From Opitutaceae bacterium (lineage in GTDB: Bacteria; Verrucomicrobiota; Verrucomicrobiia; Opitutales; Opitutaceae), in the NCBI GenBank assembly GCA_028284235.1, contig JANQSC010000020.1:62001-126000 (forward strand): DNA of 64,000 nt, written 5' to 3'. The notes beneath the pieces are model-generated. The model did not search any database, had not been told where the DNA came from, and worked only from the letters and a program-made list of their open reading frames with translations. Below, one piece after another: positions 56,038 to 64,000 of the stretch. The translations under genes and the position numbers were made by a program. How positions within the stretch are numbered: the first letter of the stretch is position 1; every line of letters starts with the position of its first letter.

Positions 56038-56346
56038 GTTCAATCAGACGTAGGGCTGGCGCTTGCGCCACGCCGCGAAAGCCGAGTCCAACATTCGTCA
56101 CCGCCCCGATTTTATCGGGGCTAGGAGTCCCCGTCTCAGACCCCGACTGTGTCGGTGACTTCACGGGGCCAATAAGGATCCCTTTCGCAGAGCGAAAGAG
56201 AAGTAAAGCCATTCAACAGATCTAGACCTTATTTGCCGACCTCCGGGAGGCATCCTAATTCCGTCACAGACCTCGACAGAGTTGAGGTCTACGACGGATC
56301 CTAGCGAGCAGCGCGAGCGATGACAAAAACTACTGGTATGAAACCA
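56038..56346. repeat. 309-bp intergenic hairpin array
   Basis: Contains a chain of short inverted repeats: TGGCG-CTTG-CGCCA near 56057, CCCCGAT-TTT-ATCGGGG near 56104, CCGAC-TGT-GTCGG near 56142 inside CCCCGT/ACGGGG, CTTTCGC-AGA-GCGAAAG near 56182, CCTC-CGG-GAGG near 56240, and AGACCTC...GAGGTCT (about 56268-56290) inside CCGTC/GACGG. GGATCC words recur between them. No gene is seen. The style resembles the array at 50.7 kb. Confidence 0.65.
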
Positions 56347-57180
56347 TCAATACTCGTCCAGTCGCTCGGCCTTCTTGTCCTGCTTCTTCTTCAAGAAGAC
56401 CGACACGATAATCGCGACCTCGTAAAGCAACCAAAGCGGGCCGGCCAACGCTAGCTGAGTCACTGGTTCAGGGGGCGTGAGAATCGCTGCCAGTACGACG
56501 ATCGACAAAACAATATAGCGACGGTAGTCGCGCAATTGCTGCGGCGTCACCACGCCGATCGAAACAAGCACCACGATCGCAAGCGGCATTTGAAAGGCAA
56601 TCCCAAGACCCAAGATCGTAAACGTCAGGAAGCCAAAGTAGTTGCTCGTCGTCCACAACAGTTGGAATCCCAGCAGCTGATTAAACCAAATCACAGCGGT
56701 GATCGTGCGCGGCAAAAGGATGTAGTAGCCAAAACAGCACCCGGTTATAAAAAGCGCCAACACCGCAAACGAGCCGGGTATGAGGATCTTTTTCTCGCGC
56801 ACGGTGAGCGCGGGAGCCAGAAAGCGGCCCATATAGTATACAATAAATGGGGACGCCACCATCAAACCGATTATGATGCCGATCAACAGCATGGCCATAA
56901 ACACCCCGGTAACATTGTAAGTGGTCAGCCCCGGAAACACCACCTTCAGTTCCTCCTCCGTCAAATGGGAGTAGTTCGCGTAGAGAGGCGCCAGCAGAAT
57001 GTCTTTAACGTCCACGATGAAAATCATCGACGCGACAAAGGCCAACAGGAAGATTACTAGCGGCCTGAGAATCGACCACCGCAACTCTTCCAGGTGGTCC
57101 AGGAATCCCATGTGCTTCGGATCGCCGGCCCAGTCAGGTCCATCGTCCTCTTCGTCGTCATATGGCTCAATATCGCTCAT
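56347..57180 (-). CDS. tatC: Sec-independent protein translocase TatC
   Basis: 277 residues with six hydrophobic segments. '[20 protein letters not shown]' is the conserved TatC N-terminus whose HLEELR motif includes the Glu that binds the twin-arginine signal. It is the receptor and core of the Tat export pathway in the inner membrane. No tatA/tatB gene is adjacent. A Tat-type signal occurs in the PhoX-like protein at 61728. The N-terminal extension is highly acidic (DDEEDDGPD). Divergent from ppdK. Confidence 0.94.
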   Translation of the reverse strand: MSDIEPYDDEEDDGPDWAGDPKHMGFLDHLEELRWSILRPLVIFLLAFVASMIFIVDVKDILLAPLYANYSHLTEEELKVVFPGLTTYNVTGVFMAMLLIGIIIGLMVASPFIVYYMGRFLAPALTVREKKILIPGSFAVLALFITGCCFGYYILLPRTITAVIWFNQLLGFQLLWTTSNYFGFLTFTILGLGIAFQMPLAIVVLVSIGVVTPQQLRDYRRYIVLSIVVLAAILTPPEPVTQLALAGPLWLLYEVAIIVSVFLKKKQDKKAERLDEY

Positions 57181-57328
57181 TCCGGTCTAAAACCAGTTAC
57201 ATGGACAAGGGAATCGCTTCGGGCAATCTCAATTTGCGAACCTCCGTTGCCAAATCGTAACCCGACTTGCGAACCCCATATCCGCGCAGTCGCGGGCCCG
57301 ACTCGCTACCCGCGAGGTATCAATCCCA

Positions 57329-57356
57329 TTGACAGACGGGCATCCGTCCTTATGAG
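57329..57356 (+). promoter_or_regulatory. candidate ppdK promoter with dyad in the spacer
   Basis: TTGACA (57329-57334), 16-base spacer, TATGAG (57351-57356). The spacer carries GACGG-GCAT-CCGTC. It would give a leader of about 70 bases before the ATG at 57433. Confidence 0.35.
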
Positions 57357-57432
57357 GGAGCCTTTTCCTAGGGGAACCCGTTCTATTTTCGGTCCCCAAA
57401 CAACATCGCAAATCCAAATTATCACAATCAGG

Positions 57433-60192
57433 ATGCCATCCAAAACCACTGCGAAAAAAGCAAAGAAGGTCGCCCGCAAGCGCGCCCCGAAGGCCCCTAA
57501 ATACGTTTACTCGTTCGGCAAGAAAACCGACGGTAACGCCAAAATGAAGAATCTGCTCGGCGGCAAAGGCGCCAATCTCGCGGAAATGGCGGCTATCGGC
57601 CTGCCCGTTCCCGGCGGATTCACCATCACGACCGACGTGTGCACGGAGTACTACAAGAACGGTCGCAAGTACCCTGCCGCTCTGAAGGGCCAAATCGAGG
57701 CGGCAATCAAGCTCGCTGAAAAGGAAAGCGGCAAGAAGTTCGGCGACAAGAAGAACCCGCTCCTTTTCTCGGTACGCTCCGGCGCCCGCGAGTCCATGCC
57801 GGGCATGATGGACACCATTCTCAATCTCGGCCTCAACGACGAGACCGTCGAAGCCCTCAAGGCCAAGTCCGACAACGGCCGCTTCGCCTACGATTGCTAC
57901 CGCCGCTTTGTGCAAATGTACGGCGACGTCGTCATGGGCGTCCAGTCCCGCAACGACCTCGAGCCCGAGCCCTTCGAGCACGTGCTCGAGCAGGTGAAGA
58001 AGGAAGTCGGCGTTGAAATCGACTCCGACCTCACCGAGGAAAACAACAAGGAAGTCATCAAGCGCTTCCAGAAACTCATCAAGGACCGCACCGGCGGCGC
58101 CTTCCCGCAGGACGTTCACGAGCAGCTCTACGGCTCCGTCGGCGCCGTGTTCAATTCTTGGCAAAACGAGCGCGCGATTCTCTACCGCCAAAAGTACGGC
58201 ATCCCGGCAGAATGGGGAACCGCGGTCAACGTCCAGCTCATGGTCTTCGGCAATCTCGGCGACACCTCGGGAACTGGAGTCGCCTTCACCCGCGACCCCG
58301 CCAACGGTGAAAACGTATTCTACGGCGAATACCTCATCAACGCGCAAGGCGAGGACGTCGTAGCCGGCGTTCGCACGCCCTTCCCGATCGCCCAGCTCGC
58401 CAACGACATGCCCAAGTCCCACAAGGAACTGAGCGTCGTTCGCAAGAAGCTCGAAAAGCACTTCGGCGACGTCCAGGACTTCGAGTTCACCATCGAGGAT
58501 GGCACGCTCTACATGCTGCAGACCCGCAACGGCAAGCGCACCGGCCTCGCGGCCGTCCGCATCGCGGTCGAAATGACGAAGCAGAAGCTCATGACACAAG
58601 CGACCGCGGTCACCAAGATCCCGGCCGACCAAATCTCCTCGCTTCTCGTGCCGATCTTCGACGCAGCCGCTATTAAGAAAGCGAAACTCATGGCCACCGG
58701 CCTGCCCGCGGGCCCCGGAGCCGCTTCCGGCAAGATCGTTTTCAACGCGGCCGACGCAGAGAAGGAAGTCGCCAAGGGCAACGCAGTCGTCCTTTGCCGC
58801 GAAGAAACTTCCCCCGAAGACCTGCGCGGAATGATCGCCTCCGACGGCATTCTTACCTCGCGCGGCGGCGTTTCCTCGCACGCGGCACTCGTCGCCCGCC
58901 AGATGGGCAAGGTGTGCATCTGCGGCGCGTCCGACATCCATATCGACTACGCCACCCGCACGATTTCGTCGGGCAAGATCCGCCTCAAAGAAGGCGAGTT
59001 TATCTCCATCGACGGCACCACCGGCCAGATATTCGCAGGACACGTCGACACCGCTCCTTCCGAAGTGTCTCAAGTCCTCTCCGGCAAGATGAAGGCCGCA
59101 AAGAGCTACACCTACCAGCTCTTCGCCCAAGTCATGAAGTGGGCCGACAAGTACCGCAAGCTGGGCGTTCGCACCAACGCCGACTCCCCCGCCCAATCCA
59201 AGGCGGCAGTCGCTCTCGGAGCCGAAGGCATCGGCCTCTGCCGCACGGAGCACATGTTCTTCGAAGGCGACCGCATCACCTACATGCGCGAAATGATTCT
59301 CGCCCCGGACGAACAGTCCCGCAAGAAGGCCCTCAAGAAACTCCTCCCGTTCCAACGCAAGGACTTCAACGGCCTCTTCAAAGCGATGGAAGGCCGTCCG
59401 GTCACCGTCCGCCTGCTCGATCCGCCTTTGCACGAGTTCCTGCCGCACGACGACGATGCCCGCCGCTCGCTCGCCGAGCACTTGGGCGTAAAGCCGTCGG
59501 TGATCAGCGAACGCGTCCACGCGTTGCATGAAGAGAACCCGATGCTCGGCCACCGCGGTTGCCGCCTCGGAATCTCCTATCCGGAAATCACCGAAATGCA
59601 GGCCCGCGCTATCTTCGAAGCCGCCGCCCAAGTGCTGAAGCTCAAGAAGAAGATCAAGGTGAAGCCCGAAATCATGATCCCGCTGGTCGGTTTCCAAGAC
59701 GAGCTCGACAACCAAGTGGCCATCGTCCACCGCGTCGCGGAGGAAGTTCAGAAGGCCAAGGGCGTCAAGATCGACTACCTCGTCGGAACCATGATCGAGG
59801 TGCCACGCGCCGCAGTAACTTCGAGCGAAATCGCCAAGACCGCCGAGTTCTTCAGTTTCGGCACCAACGACCTCACCCAAACGACTTTGGGAATGAGCCG
59901 TGACGATGCAGGCAGCTTCCTCGGCAAGTACAAGGATCTCGACATCCTTCCGCAGAACCCGTTTGCGACGATCGACCAGTCCGGCGTTGGCGCCTTGGTC
60001 AAACTCGGCGTAGATGGCGGCAAATCGACCAACCCGAATATCAAACTCGGTATTTGCGGCGAGCACGGGGGCGACCCCGAGTCGGTCAAGTTCTGCCACC
60101 GCGTGGGACTGACCTACGTCAGCTGTTCGCCCAACCGCGTCCCAGTCGCCCGTCTCGCAGCCGCTCAAGCGGCCATCGCCGACAGCGCGTAG
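57433..60192 (+). CDS. ppdK: pyruvate, phosphate dikinase
   Basis: 919 residues. The three domains are in order: ATP-grasp nucleotide domain ('[20 protein letters not shown]', '[20 protein letters not shown]'), the phosphohistidine swivelling domain ('[20 protein letters not shown]' with the catalytic His), and the PEP/pyruvate barrel ('[20 protein letters not shown]' with the catalytic Cys). It interconverts pyruvate, ATP and Pi with PEP, AMP and PPi, allowing PPi-dependent glycolysis or gluconeogenesis. The Lys-rich N-terminus ([17 protein letters not shown]) is about 20 residues longer than usual. The frame opens earlier (57094) but overlaps tatC. Confidence 0.97.
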   Translation: MPSKTTAKKAKKVARKRAPKAPKYVYSFGKKTDGNAKMKNLLGGKGANLAEMAAIGLPVPGGFTITTDVCTEYYKNGRKYPAALKGQIEAAIKLAEKESGKKFGDKKNPLLFSVRSGARESMPGMMDTILNLGLNDETVEALKAKSDNGRFAYDCYRRFVQMYGDVVMGVQSRNDLEPEPFEHVLEQVKKEVGVEIDSDLTEENNKEVIKRFQKLIKDRTGGAFPQDVHEQLYGSVGAVFNSWQNERAILYRQKYGIPAEWGTAVNVQLMVFGNLGDTSGTGVAFTRDPANGENVFYGEYLINAQGEDVVAGVRTPFPIAQLANDMPKSHKELSVVRKKLEKHFGDVQDFEFTIEDGTLYMLQTRNGKRTGLAAVRIAVEMTKQKLMTQATAVTKIPADQISSLLVPIFDAAAIKKAKLMATGLPAGPGAASGKIVFNAADAEKEVAKGNAVVLCREETSPEDLRGMIASDGILTSRGGVSSHAALVARQMGKVCICGASDIHIDYATRTISSGKIRLKEGEFISIDGTTGQIFAGHVDTAPSEVSQVLSGKMKAAKSYTYQLFAQVMKWADKYRKLGVRTNADSPAQSKAAVALGAEGIGLCRTEHMFFEGDRITYMREMILAPDEQSRKKALKKLLPFQRKDFNGLFKAMEGRPVTVRLLDPPLHEFLPHDDDARRSLAEHLGVKPSVISERVHALHEENPMLGHRGCRLGISYPEITEMQARAIFEAAAQVLKLKKKIKVKPEIMIPLVGFQDELDNQVAIVHRVAEEVQKAKGVKIDYLVGTMIEVPRAAVTSSEIAKTAEFFSFGTNDLTQTTLGMSRDDAGSFLGKYKDLDILPQNPFATIDQSGVGALVKLGVDGGKSTNPNIKLGICGEHGGDPESVKFCHRVGLTYVSCSPNRVPVARLAAAQAAIADSA

Positions 60193-60227
60193 CCTGTGTC
60201 GATTCAACCGAGACAGTAACCTTTCGG

Positions 60228-60259
60228 CCCTGCCCTTTACAACGGGGCAGGGTCTTTTC
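60228..60259 (+). terminator. probable terminator of ppdK
   Basis: CCCTGCCC and GGGCAGGG (8-bp perfect stem, 9-base loop), followed by TCTTTTCT, a broken T tract. Confidence 0.7.
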
Positions 60260-60294
60260 TTTACCCAACTCGACAATTCAACCACCCTATCCCC

Positions 60295-61575
60295 TTGTTC
60301 GACCTCGAGGAAAATCGAAAGAAAGTTCAGCGCGCCTTGCTCATCGGGATTCAACACCCGCGGATGACGCGCCAGGAATCTGAATACCTGCTCGAGGAGC
60401 TCGAAGAGCTTACGCTCAACTTGGACATCCCGATCGTCGATCGAATGATCGTCAAACTCCGCCAGACCAATCCCGCCTTCCTGGTGGGCACTGGGAAACT
60501 CCAAGAGATCATATCCATCATCCAATCGCAAAAGATCGACGTCATTATCTTCGACGAAGAACTCTCCCCCGCCCAGCAACGCAACTGGGAAGCCGAGTCG
60601 AAAATCTGCGTGATCGACCGTCAGGAAGTCATCATAGATATTTTCTCCGAGCGGGCTCAAACAAAGGAAGCCGTCCTCCAAGTCTCCCTTGCCCGTATGG
60701 AGTATTCGCTCCCTCGACTGACCCGAGCCTGGACCCACCTAAGCCGTCAACGCGGAGGCGGCACCGGAGCGCGCGGACAAGGAGAAACGCAACTCGAGGC
60801 CGACCGCAGGATGATCAACGACCGGATCGCAACCGTGAAACGGGAGCTAAAGGAAGTCATCAAACACCGTTACGTCCAGCGGGCCAAGCGACTACGCAAA
60901 CCCGTTCCCACTGTATCCATAGTCGGATACACGAACGCCGGAAAGTCGTCGCTCCTCAACACGCTCACAGATTCCGACGCCCTCGCCGCCGACAAACTCT
61001 TCGCTACGCTCGACCCAACCACGCGCAGACTTGACCTCGACAAGAGCCAACACGTCTTGTTAACCGATACCGTCGGATTCGTCCGCAAGCTTCCCCACCG
61101 ACTCGTCGAAGCCTTCAAAGCCACCCTCGAGGAAGCCGTCGTCGCCGACCTGCTCATACACCTCATCGACGTCTCCAATCCCGAGTTCGAAAGCCACCTC
61201 GAAACGACCGATTCCGTACTCTCCGAAATCGGCGCGGACAAAAACCCGAAACTCGTCGTCTTCAATAAAGTCGACCTCGTCGAGGACGACGAAAAACTCT
61301 CCCGCCTAAAAGTCCTCTACCCAGACGCCTTGTTCATCAGCGCCGTCACCGGAGTGGGACTGGAAACACTCAAATCCAGCATATCCCAGGAGCTCAACGC
61401 CCGCCTCACGCCAACACGCCTCGTCATCCCCCACGACCGCTACGACATCGTGTCACGCCTCCATAGCAGCGGCGGTATACGAGCCCAATCTACCGAGGAT
61501 GACGGCGTTCATATCGAAGGACGTTTTTCAGAAAGTCTCCAGGGCCTGATTGCCCCGTTCATCGTCGCCAATTGA
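60295..61575 (+). CDS. hflX: GTPase HflX
   Basis: 426 residues. The N-terminal HflX domain ('FLVGTGKLQEIISIIQSQKI', 'IDRQEVIIDIFSERAQTKEA', 'GGGTGARGQGETQLEADRRM') precedes a TRAFAC GTPase with P-loop GYTNAGKSS (211-219), DTVGF and NKVD. HflX splits stalled 70S ribosomes, notably under heat or antibiotic stress. Translation probably starts at TTG 60295, because 'FDLEENRKKVQRALLIGIQH' is the typical N-terminus and no ATG is suitable. Located after the ppdK terminator. Confidence 0.93.
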   Translation: MFDLEENRKKVQRALLIGIQHPRMTRQESEYLLEELEELTLNLDIPIVDRMIVKLRQTNPAFLVGTGKLQEIISIIQSQKIDVIIFDEELSPAQQRNWEAESKICVIDRQEVIIDIFSERAQTKEAVLQVSLARMEYSLPRLTRAWTHLSRQRGGGTGARGQGETQLEADRRMINDRIATVKRELKEVIKHRYVQRAKRLRKPVPTVSIVGYTNAGKSSLLNTLTDSDALAADKLFATLDPTTRRLDLDKSQHVLLTDTVGFVRKLPHRLVEAFKATLEEAVVADLLIHLIDVSNPEFESHLETTDSVLSEIGADKNPKLVVFNKVDLVEDDEKLSRLKVLYPDALFISAVTGVGLETLKSSISQELNARLTPTRLVIPHDRYDIVSRLHSSGGIRAQSTEDDGVHIEGRFSESLQGLIAPFIVAN

Positions 61576-61727
61576 ACTTGCGCCGTTGCGAATCCCGACG
61601 CCTTGTGCAACAGTTACGCGATAATTAGCCAGTCGCCGCATTTTTGCATTGTTGAATCGCAAGAAGGTTTTAGCACAGGAAGTCGCCGCTCACGTCTAAA
61701 ATTCAACCCACATTCGGAACTAACTTT

Positions 61728-63140
61728 ATGAACCAATCCAATCGCCGCGAATTCGTCAAAAACTCCCTCTTCTCCGCCGGTTTCCTCGGTCTGAGCGCCT
61801 GCTCCAGAAACTACTCCACGCCAAACGCTTCCGGTGGCCCTATCGGCACAGACAACACCGCTGAAGGATACGGGCCACTCCTTCCCGATCCCGGCGGGAA
61901 AATGCGTCTCCCGAAAGGATTCTCCTACAAGGTTCTCTCCCAAACTGGAGAACTCATGGACGACGGATTCAGAGTGCCGGGCGCCCACGACGGGATGGCT
62001 GCATTTCCCGGGCCCAACGGGCTGACCCTCCTCGTACGCAACCACGAGATGAGCCCAGCGAGCGAGGGCGACAAGGAATTCTTCGACTCCGAGGCGTGGA
62101 GAAATCTCGACACTTCCCGCGTATACGACGCGGGAGCTAAAGACGCCCGATGCCAAGGCGGCACCACTACGCTTGTATTCGATACGCGGACACAACAACT
62201 GAAACGTCACTACCTTTCCCTTACCGGCACCATCCGCAATTGCTCCGGCGGGATCACTCCTTGGGGTTCCTGGATTACTTGCGAGGAAAACATGTCGAGA
62301 GCGGACGGAAAACTGCAGAAAGACCACGGCTACAACTTCGAAGTCCCGGCCAACTACGAAGTGGGGCTAGCCGACCCCGTCCCCCTTACCGAGATGGGTC
62401 GTTTCAATCACGAAGCCGTCGCAGTCGATCCCGCCAGCGGAATCGTCTACCAGACGGAAGACCGCCCCGACGGGCTCATCTACCGCTACATCCCAAATGT
62501 CCGTGGACAGCTCGCAAAAGGCGGCCGACTGCAAGTCTTGGCCATCGAAGGCGCTCCTTCGACAGATACGCGCAACTGGAAAGAAACCAATCAACCGACT
62601 TTCCCGCAAAAGCAACCCACTCGAGTGACCTGGATCGACATAGACGAGCCCACCTCGCCCAAAGACGATCTCCGCTATCGAGGATTCAATGCAGGCGCTG
62701 CGCGCTTCGCCCGCGGCGAAGGCATGGTCTACGGCAACGGCGAAATCTACTTCGCCTGCACCAATGGCGGCGCCAAGCAATTCGGCCAGATCTTCCGCTA
62801 CAAACCGAGCGAATTCGAAGGGCTCGATCAGGAACCCCAAGCGCCCGGCACTCTCGAACTCTTTATTGAAAGCGATCAACTCGAACTCTTGAAAGCCTGC
62901 GACAATTTGTCGGTAGCGCCCTGGGGCGATATCGTAATCTGCGAGGACGACAACGAAAGCAGCGCCATCGTCGGGGTCACCCCGGAAGGAAAAATGTACA
63001 CGATCGCGCACGTCGACATGAAGAGCGAAGTCGCGGGAGGCTGCTTCTCCCCCGACGGAACCACTTTTTTCGTCAACATCCAACGAAACCCTGGACAGAC
63101 CCTGGCCATCACCGGACCCTGGCGCAGCCGGGTCGGCTAG
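61728..63140 (+). CDS. PhoX-family (DUF839) Tat-exported lipoprotein
   Basis: 470 residues. The N-terminus has a twin-arginine motif (NRREFVK) and a lipobox ending GLSAC, so it is likely exported folded by Tat and lipidated. The body contains 'YSLTGTIRNCSGG'-like and 'TPWGSWITCEENMS', 'GRFNHEAVAVDPASGIVYQT' and 'VAPWGDIVICEDDNES', characteristic of PhoX-type alkaline phosphatases, which use calcium and iron. Shorter than classical PhoX, so the phosphatase activity is inferred rather than certain. Upstream tatC is about 5 kb away. SDR gene follows after 6 bases. Confidence 0.82.
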   Translation: MNQSNRREFVKNSLFSAGFLGLSACSRNYSTPNASGGPIGTDNTAEGYGPLLPDPGGKMRLPKGFSYKVLSQTGELMDDGFRVPGAHDGMAAFPGPNGLTLLVRNHEMSPASEGDKEFFDSEAWRNLDTSRVYDAGAKDARCQGGTTTLVFDTRTQQLKRHYLSLTGTIRNCSGGITPWGSWITCEENMSRADGKLQKDHGYNFEVPANYEVGLADPVPLTEMGRFNHEAVAVDPASGIVYQTEDRPDGLIYRYIPNVRGQLAKGGRLQVLAIEGAPSTDTRNWKETNQPTFPQKQPTRVTWIDIDEPTSPKDDLRYRGFNAGAARFARGEGMVYGNGEIYFACTNGGAKQFGQIFRYKPSEFEGLDQEPQAPGTLELFIESDQLELLKACDNLSVAPWGDIVICEDDNESSAIVGVTPEGKMYTIAHVDMKSEVAGGCFSPDGTTFFVNIQRNPGQTLAITGPWRSRVG

Positions 63141-63146
63141 CTCCGC

Positions 63147-63890
63147 ATGGAGAGTATTCAAAATCAAGTGGCAATCGTCACCGGCGGTTGTTCCGGTATC
63201 GGCTTCGCTGTCGCGACCGCCTTCGCCGACGAAGGTGCGCAGGTCGCCATACTCGACCACGACGCCAAGGGGATTGAACAGGCTCGATCCGAATTAGGCG
63301 ACCAAGCGACCTTCCACCAAACCGACATTGCTTCCGAGTCCAGCGTACAGGAAGCCGTTGCAGCCGTAATTTCCAAGCACGGGCAAATCGACATCGTCGT
63401 CAATGCCGCGGGCATCACAGGAAAGACTGGAGCCCCAATTGTCGACATCGAGCTCGCCGACTTCCGCAAGGTCTACGAGGTCAATTTGCAGGGCTCTTTC
63501 CTCATCGCCAAAACTGTCCTCCCCTACATGGTCGAGCGAAACTACGGCCGCGTCCTTCTCGTCGCCTCGATCGCGGGAAAAGAAGGGAATGCCGGCATGG
63601 CCTCCTACTCCGCTACGAAAGCCGGGGTCATCGGCCTCGCCAAATCCATCGGCAAAGAATACGCCGAAACAGGTGTCACCATCAACTCACTCGCCCCAGC
63701 CGTAGTCAAAACGCCGATACACGACACAATTCCCGAGGAGCAAATCGACTACATGACGAGCAAAATCCCGATGCAGCGCTGCGGCACACTCCCGGAAATC
63801 GTCGCCGCGATCCGATTCATCGTCTCGCCCGAAAACAGCTTTACTACTGGATTCTGCTACGACCTGTCCGGCGGACGCGCCACCTACTAG
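63147..63890 (+). CDS. short-chain dehydrogenase/reductase
   Basis: 247 residues. Classical SDR: NAD(P) site 'TGGCSGIGFAVATAF', 'NAAGITG', catalytic Ser in 'LLVASIAGKEGN', Tyr-x-x-x-Lys in 'YSATKAGVIGLAKS'. The C-terminus 'FTTGFCYDLSGGRATY' is typical of FabG-like enzymes. Substrate unknown; 'GHLEI'-type quinate or sugar alcohol specificity cannot be judged. It begins 6 bases after the PhoX-like gene and is likely co-transcribed. Confidence 0.88.
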   Translation: MESIQNQVAIVTGGCSGIGFAVATAFADEGAQVAILDHDAKGIEQARSELGDQATFHQTDIASESSVQEAVAAVISKHGQIDIVVNAAGITGKTGAPIVDIELADFRKVYEVNLQGSFLIAKTVLPYMVERNYGRVLLVASIAGKEGNAGMASYSATKAGVIGLAKSIGKEYAETGVTINSLAPAVVKTPIHDTIPEEQIDYMTSKIPMQRCGTLPEIVAAIRFIVSPENSFTTGFCYDLSGGRATY

Positions 63891-63902
63891 CCCCAGGCGA
63901 CG

Positions 63903-64000
63903 CTACCAGCGAATCACATTCACCGTTCCCGCGAGCATGTCGGGGAGCAACAATCGACGTTTGTCCGCTTCGAGATAAAAATCCGCCGCCGACTTGAAAC
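63903..64000 (-). CDS. C-terminal end of an unidentified protein (start beyond window)
   Basis: The last 32 codons on the minus strand read FKSAADFYLEADKRRLLLPD and then MLAGTVNVIRW, ending in TAG (63903-63905). The pattern, a strand with 'LLLPDMLAGTVNVI' at the end, looks like the last blade of a beta-propeller such as an SMP-30/gluconolactonase-like protein, but this is a guess. The start lies outside the window. Confidence 0.45.
   Translation of the reverse strand, partial: FKSAADFYLEADKRRLLLPDMLAGTVNVIRW

Noticed and set aside
57229-60738. A 1169-codon open frame on the minus strand
   Set aside because: It is antisense to ppdK and part of hflX, which have complete catalytic motifs. The composition (runs of Val, Gly, Asp, Glu) is the usual shadow of GC-rich coding sequence.

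Overview
The window reads as chromosomal DNA of a Gram-negative member of the PVC superphylum, most likely Verrucomicrobiota of the Opitutia type (Puniceicoccales/Opitutales relatives). Pointers are a 51-residue 'small basic protein' of the Chlamydia/Verrucomicrobia type at 27610, a stand-alone SWIB-domain protein, several TonB/TolA-type transducers, a short EF-Ts, and secreted proteins that share a C-terminal module. Base composition is moderately GC-rich except for the leucine-rich-repeat gene near 35 kb. No rRNA operon, CRISPR array, prophage or intact insertion sequence is visible; nearly everything is housekeeping, in short operons on both strands. Layout. 0-7.6 kb: end of a TolC-type channel, a phosphoesterase, an EEP-family hydrolase, SWIB protein, a LuxR-type response regulator, then ExbB and three TonB-domain proteins with BlaI/CopY-like operators in front of them, and tRNA-Ser(CGA). 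7.7-11.3 kb: rpsB-tsf, initiator tRNA, DEAD-box helicase. 11.4-19.1 kb: CAP-domain secreted protein, glgC-usp, a small helix-turn-helix protein, cysDN, an aminotransferase. 19.1-27 kb: a long leftward run: rpoZ, smpB, thrH, trmL, a family 9 glycosyltransferase, serS, tilS, ftsH. 27-30.7 kb: a 161-bp foldback element, cutA, small basic protein, M23 peptidase with lipoprotein, hemW. 30.7-34.7 kb: TIG lipoprotein, TPP riboswitch with thiC, an MBL-fold hydrolase. 34.7-37.4 kb: AT-richer LRR gene, a broken ECF sigma gene and tRNA-Ser(GCT). 37.5-43.2 kb: coiled-coil membrane protein, methyltransferase, rplU-rpmA, and a leftward ketosynthase-ACP-desaturase-like cassette. 43.3-50.7 kb: galE, second LuxR-type regulator, Hpt, recR, ybaB, an epimerase-like protein, and a DJ-1/disulfide oxidoreductase/M42 peptidase operon. 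51-64 kb: TolA-like transducer, maf, nadE, hemL, tatC, ppdK, hflX, PhoX-like Tat lipoprotein, SDR and the end of one more gene. How the parts connect: ExbB plus the TonB-type proteins would power outer-membrane import, and the operator pattern suggests control by a BlaI-type repressor encoded elsewhere. TatC could export the PhoX-like Tat lipoprotein. Translation and RNA functions dominate the centre. The least explained content lies between genes: a perfectly centred foldback element with a relic copy, a two-hairpin repeat abutting both tRNA-Ser genes, and dense arrays of small hairpins near 50.7 and 56.1 kb. The strongest candidates for new biology are those repeats, the ketosynthase-ACP-desaturase cassette, and the sigma fragment fused to what looks like the tail of an outer-membrane receptor.
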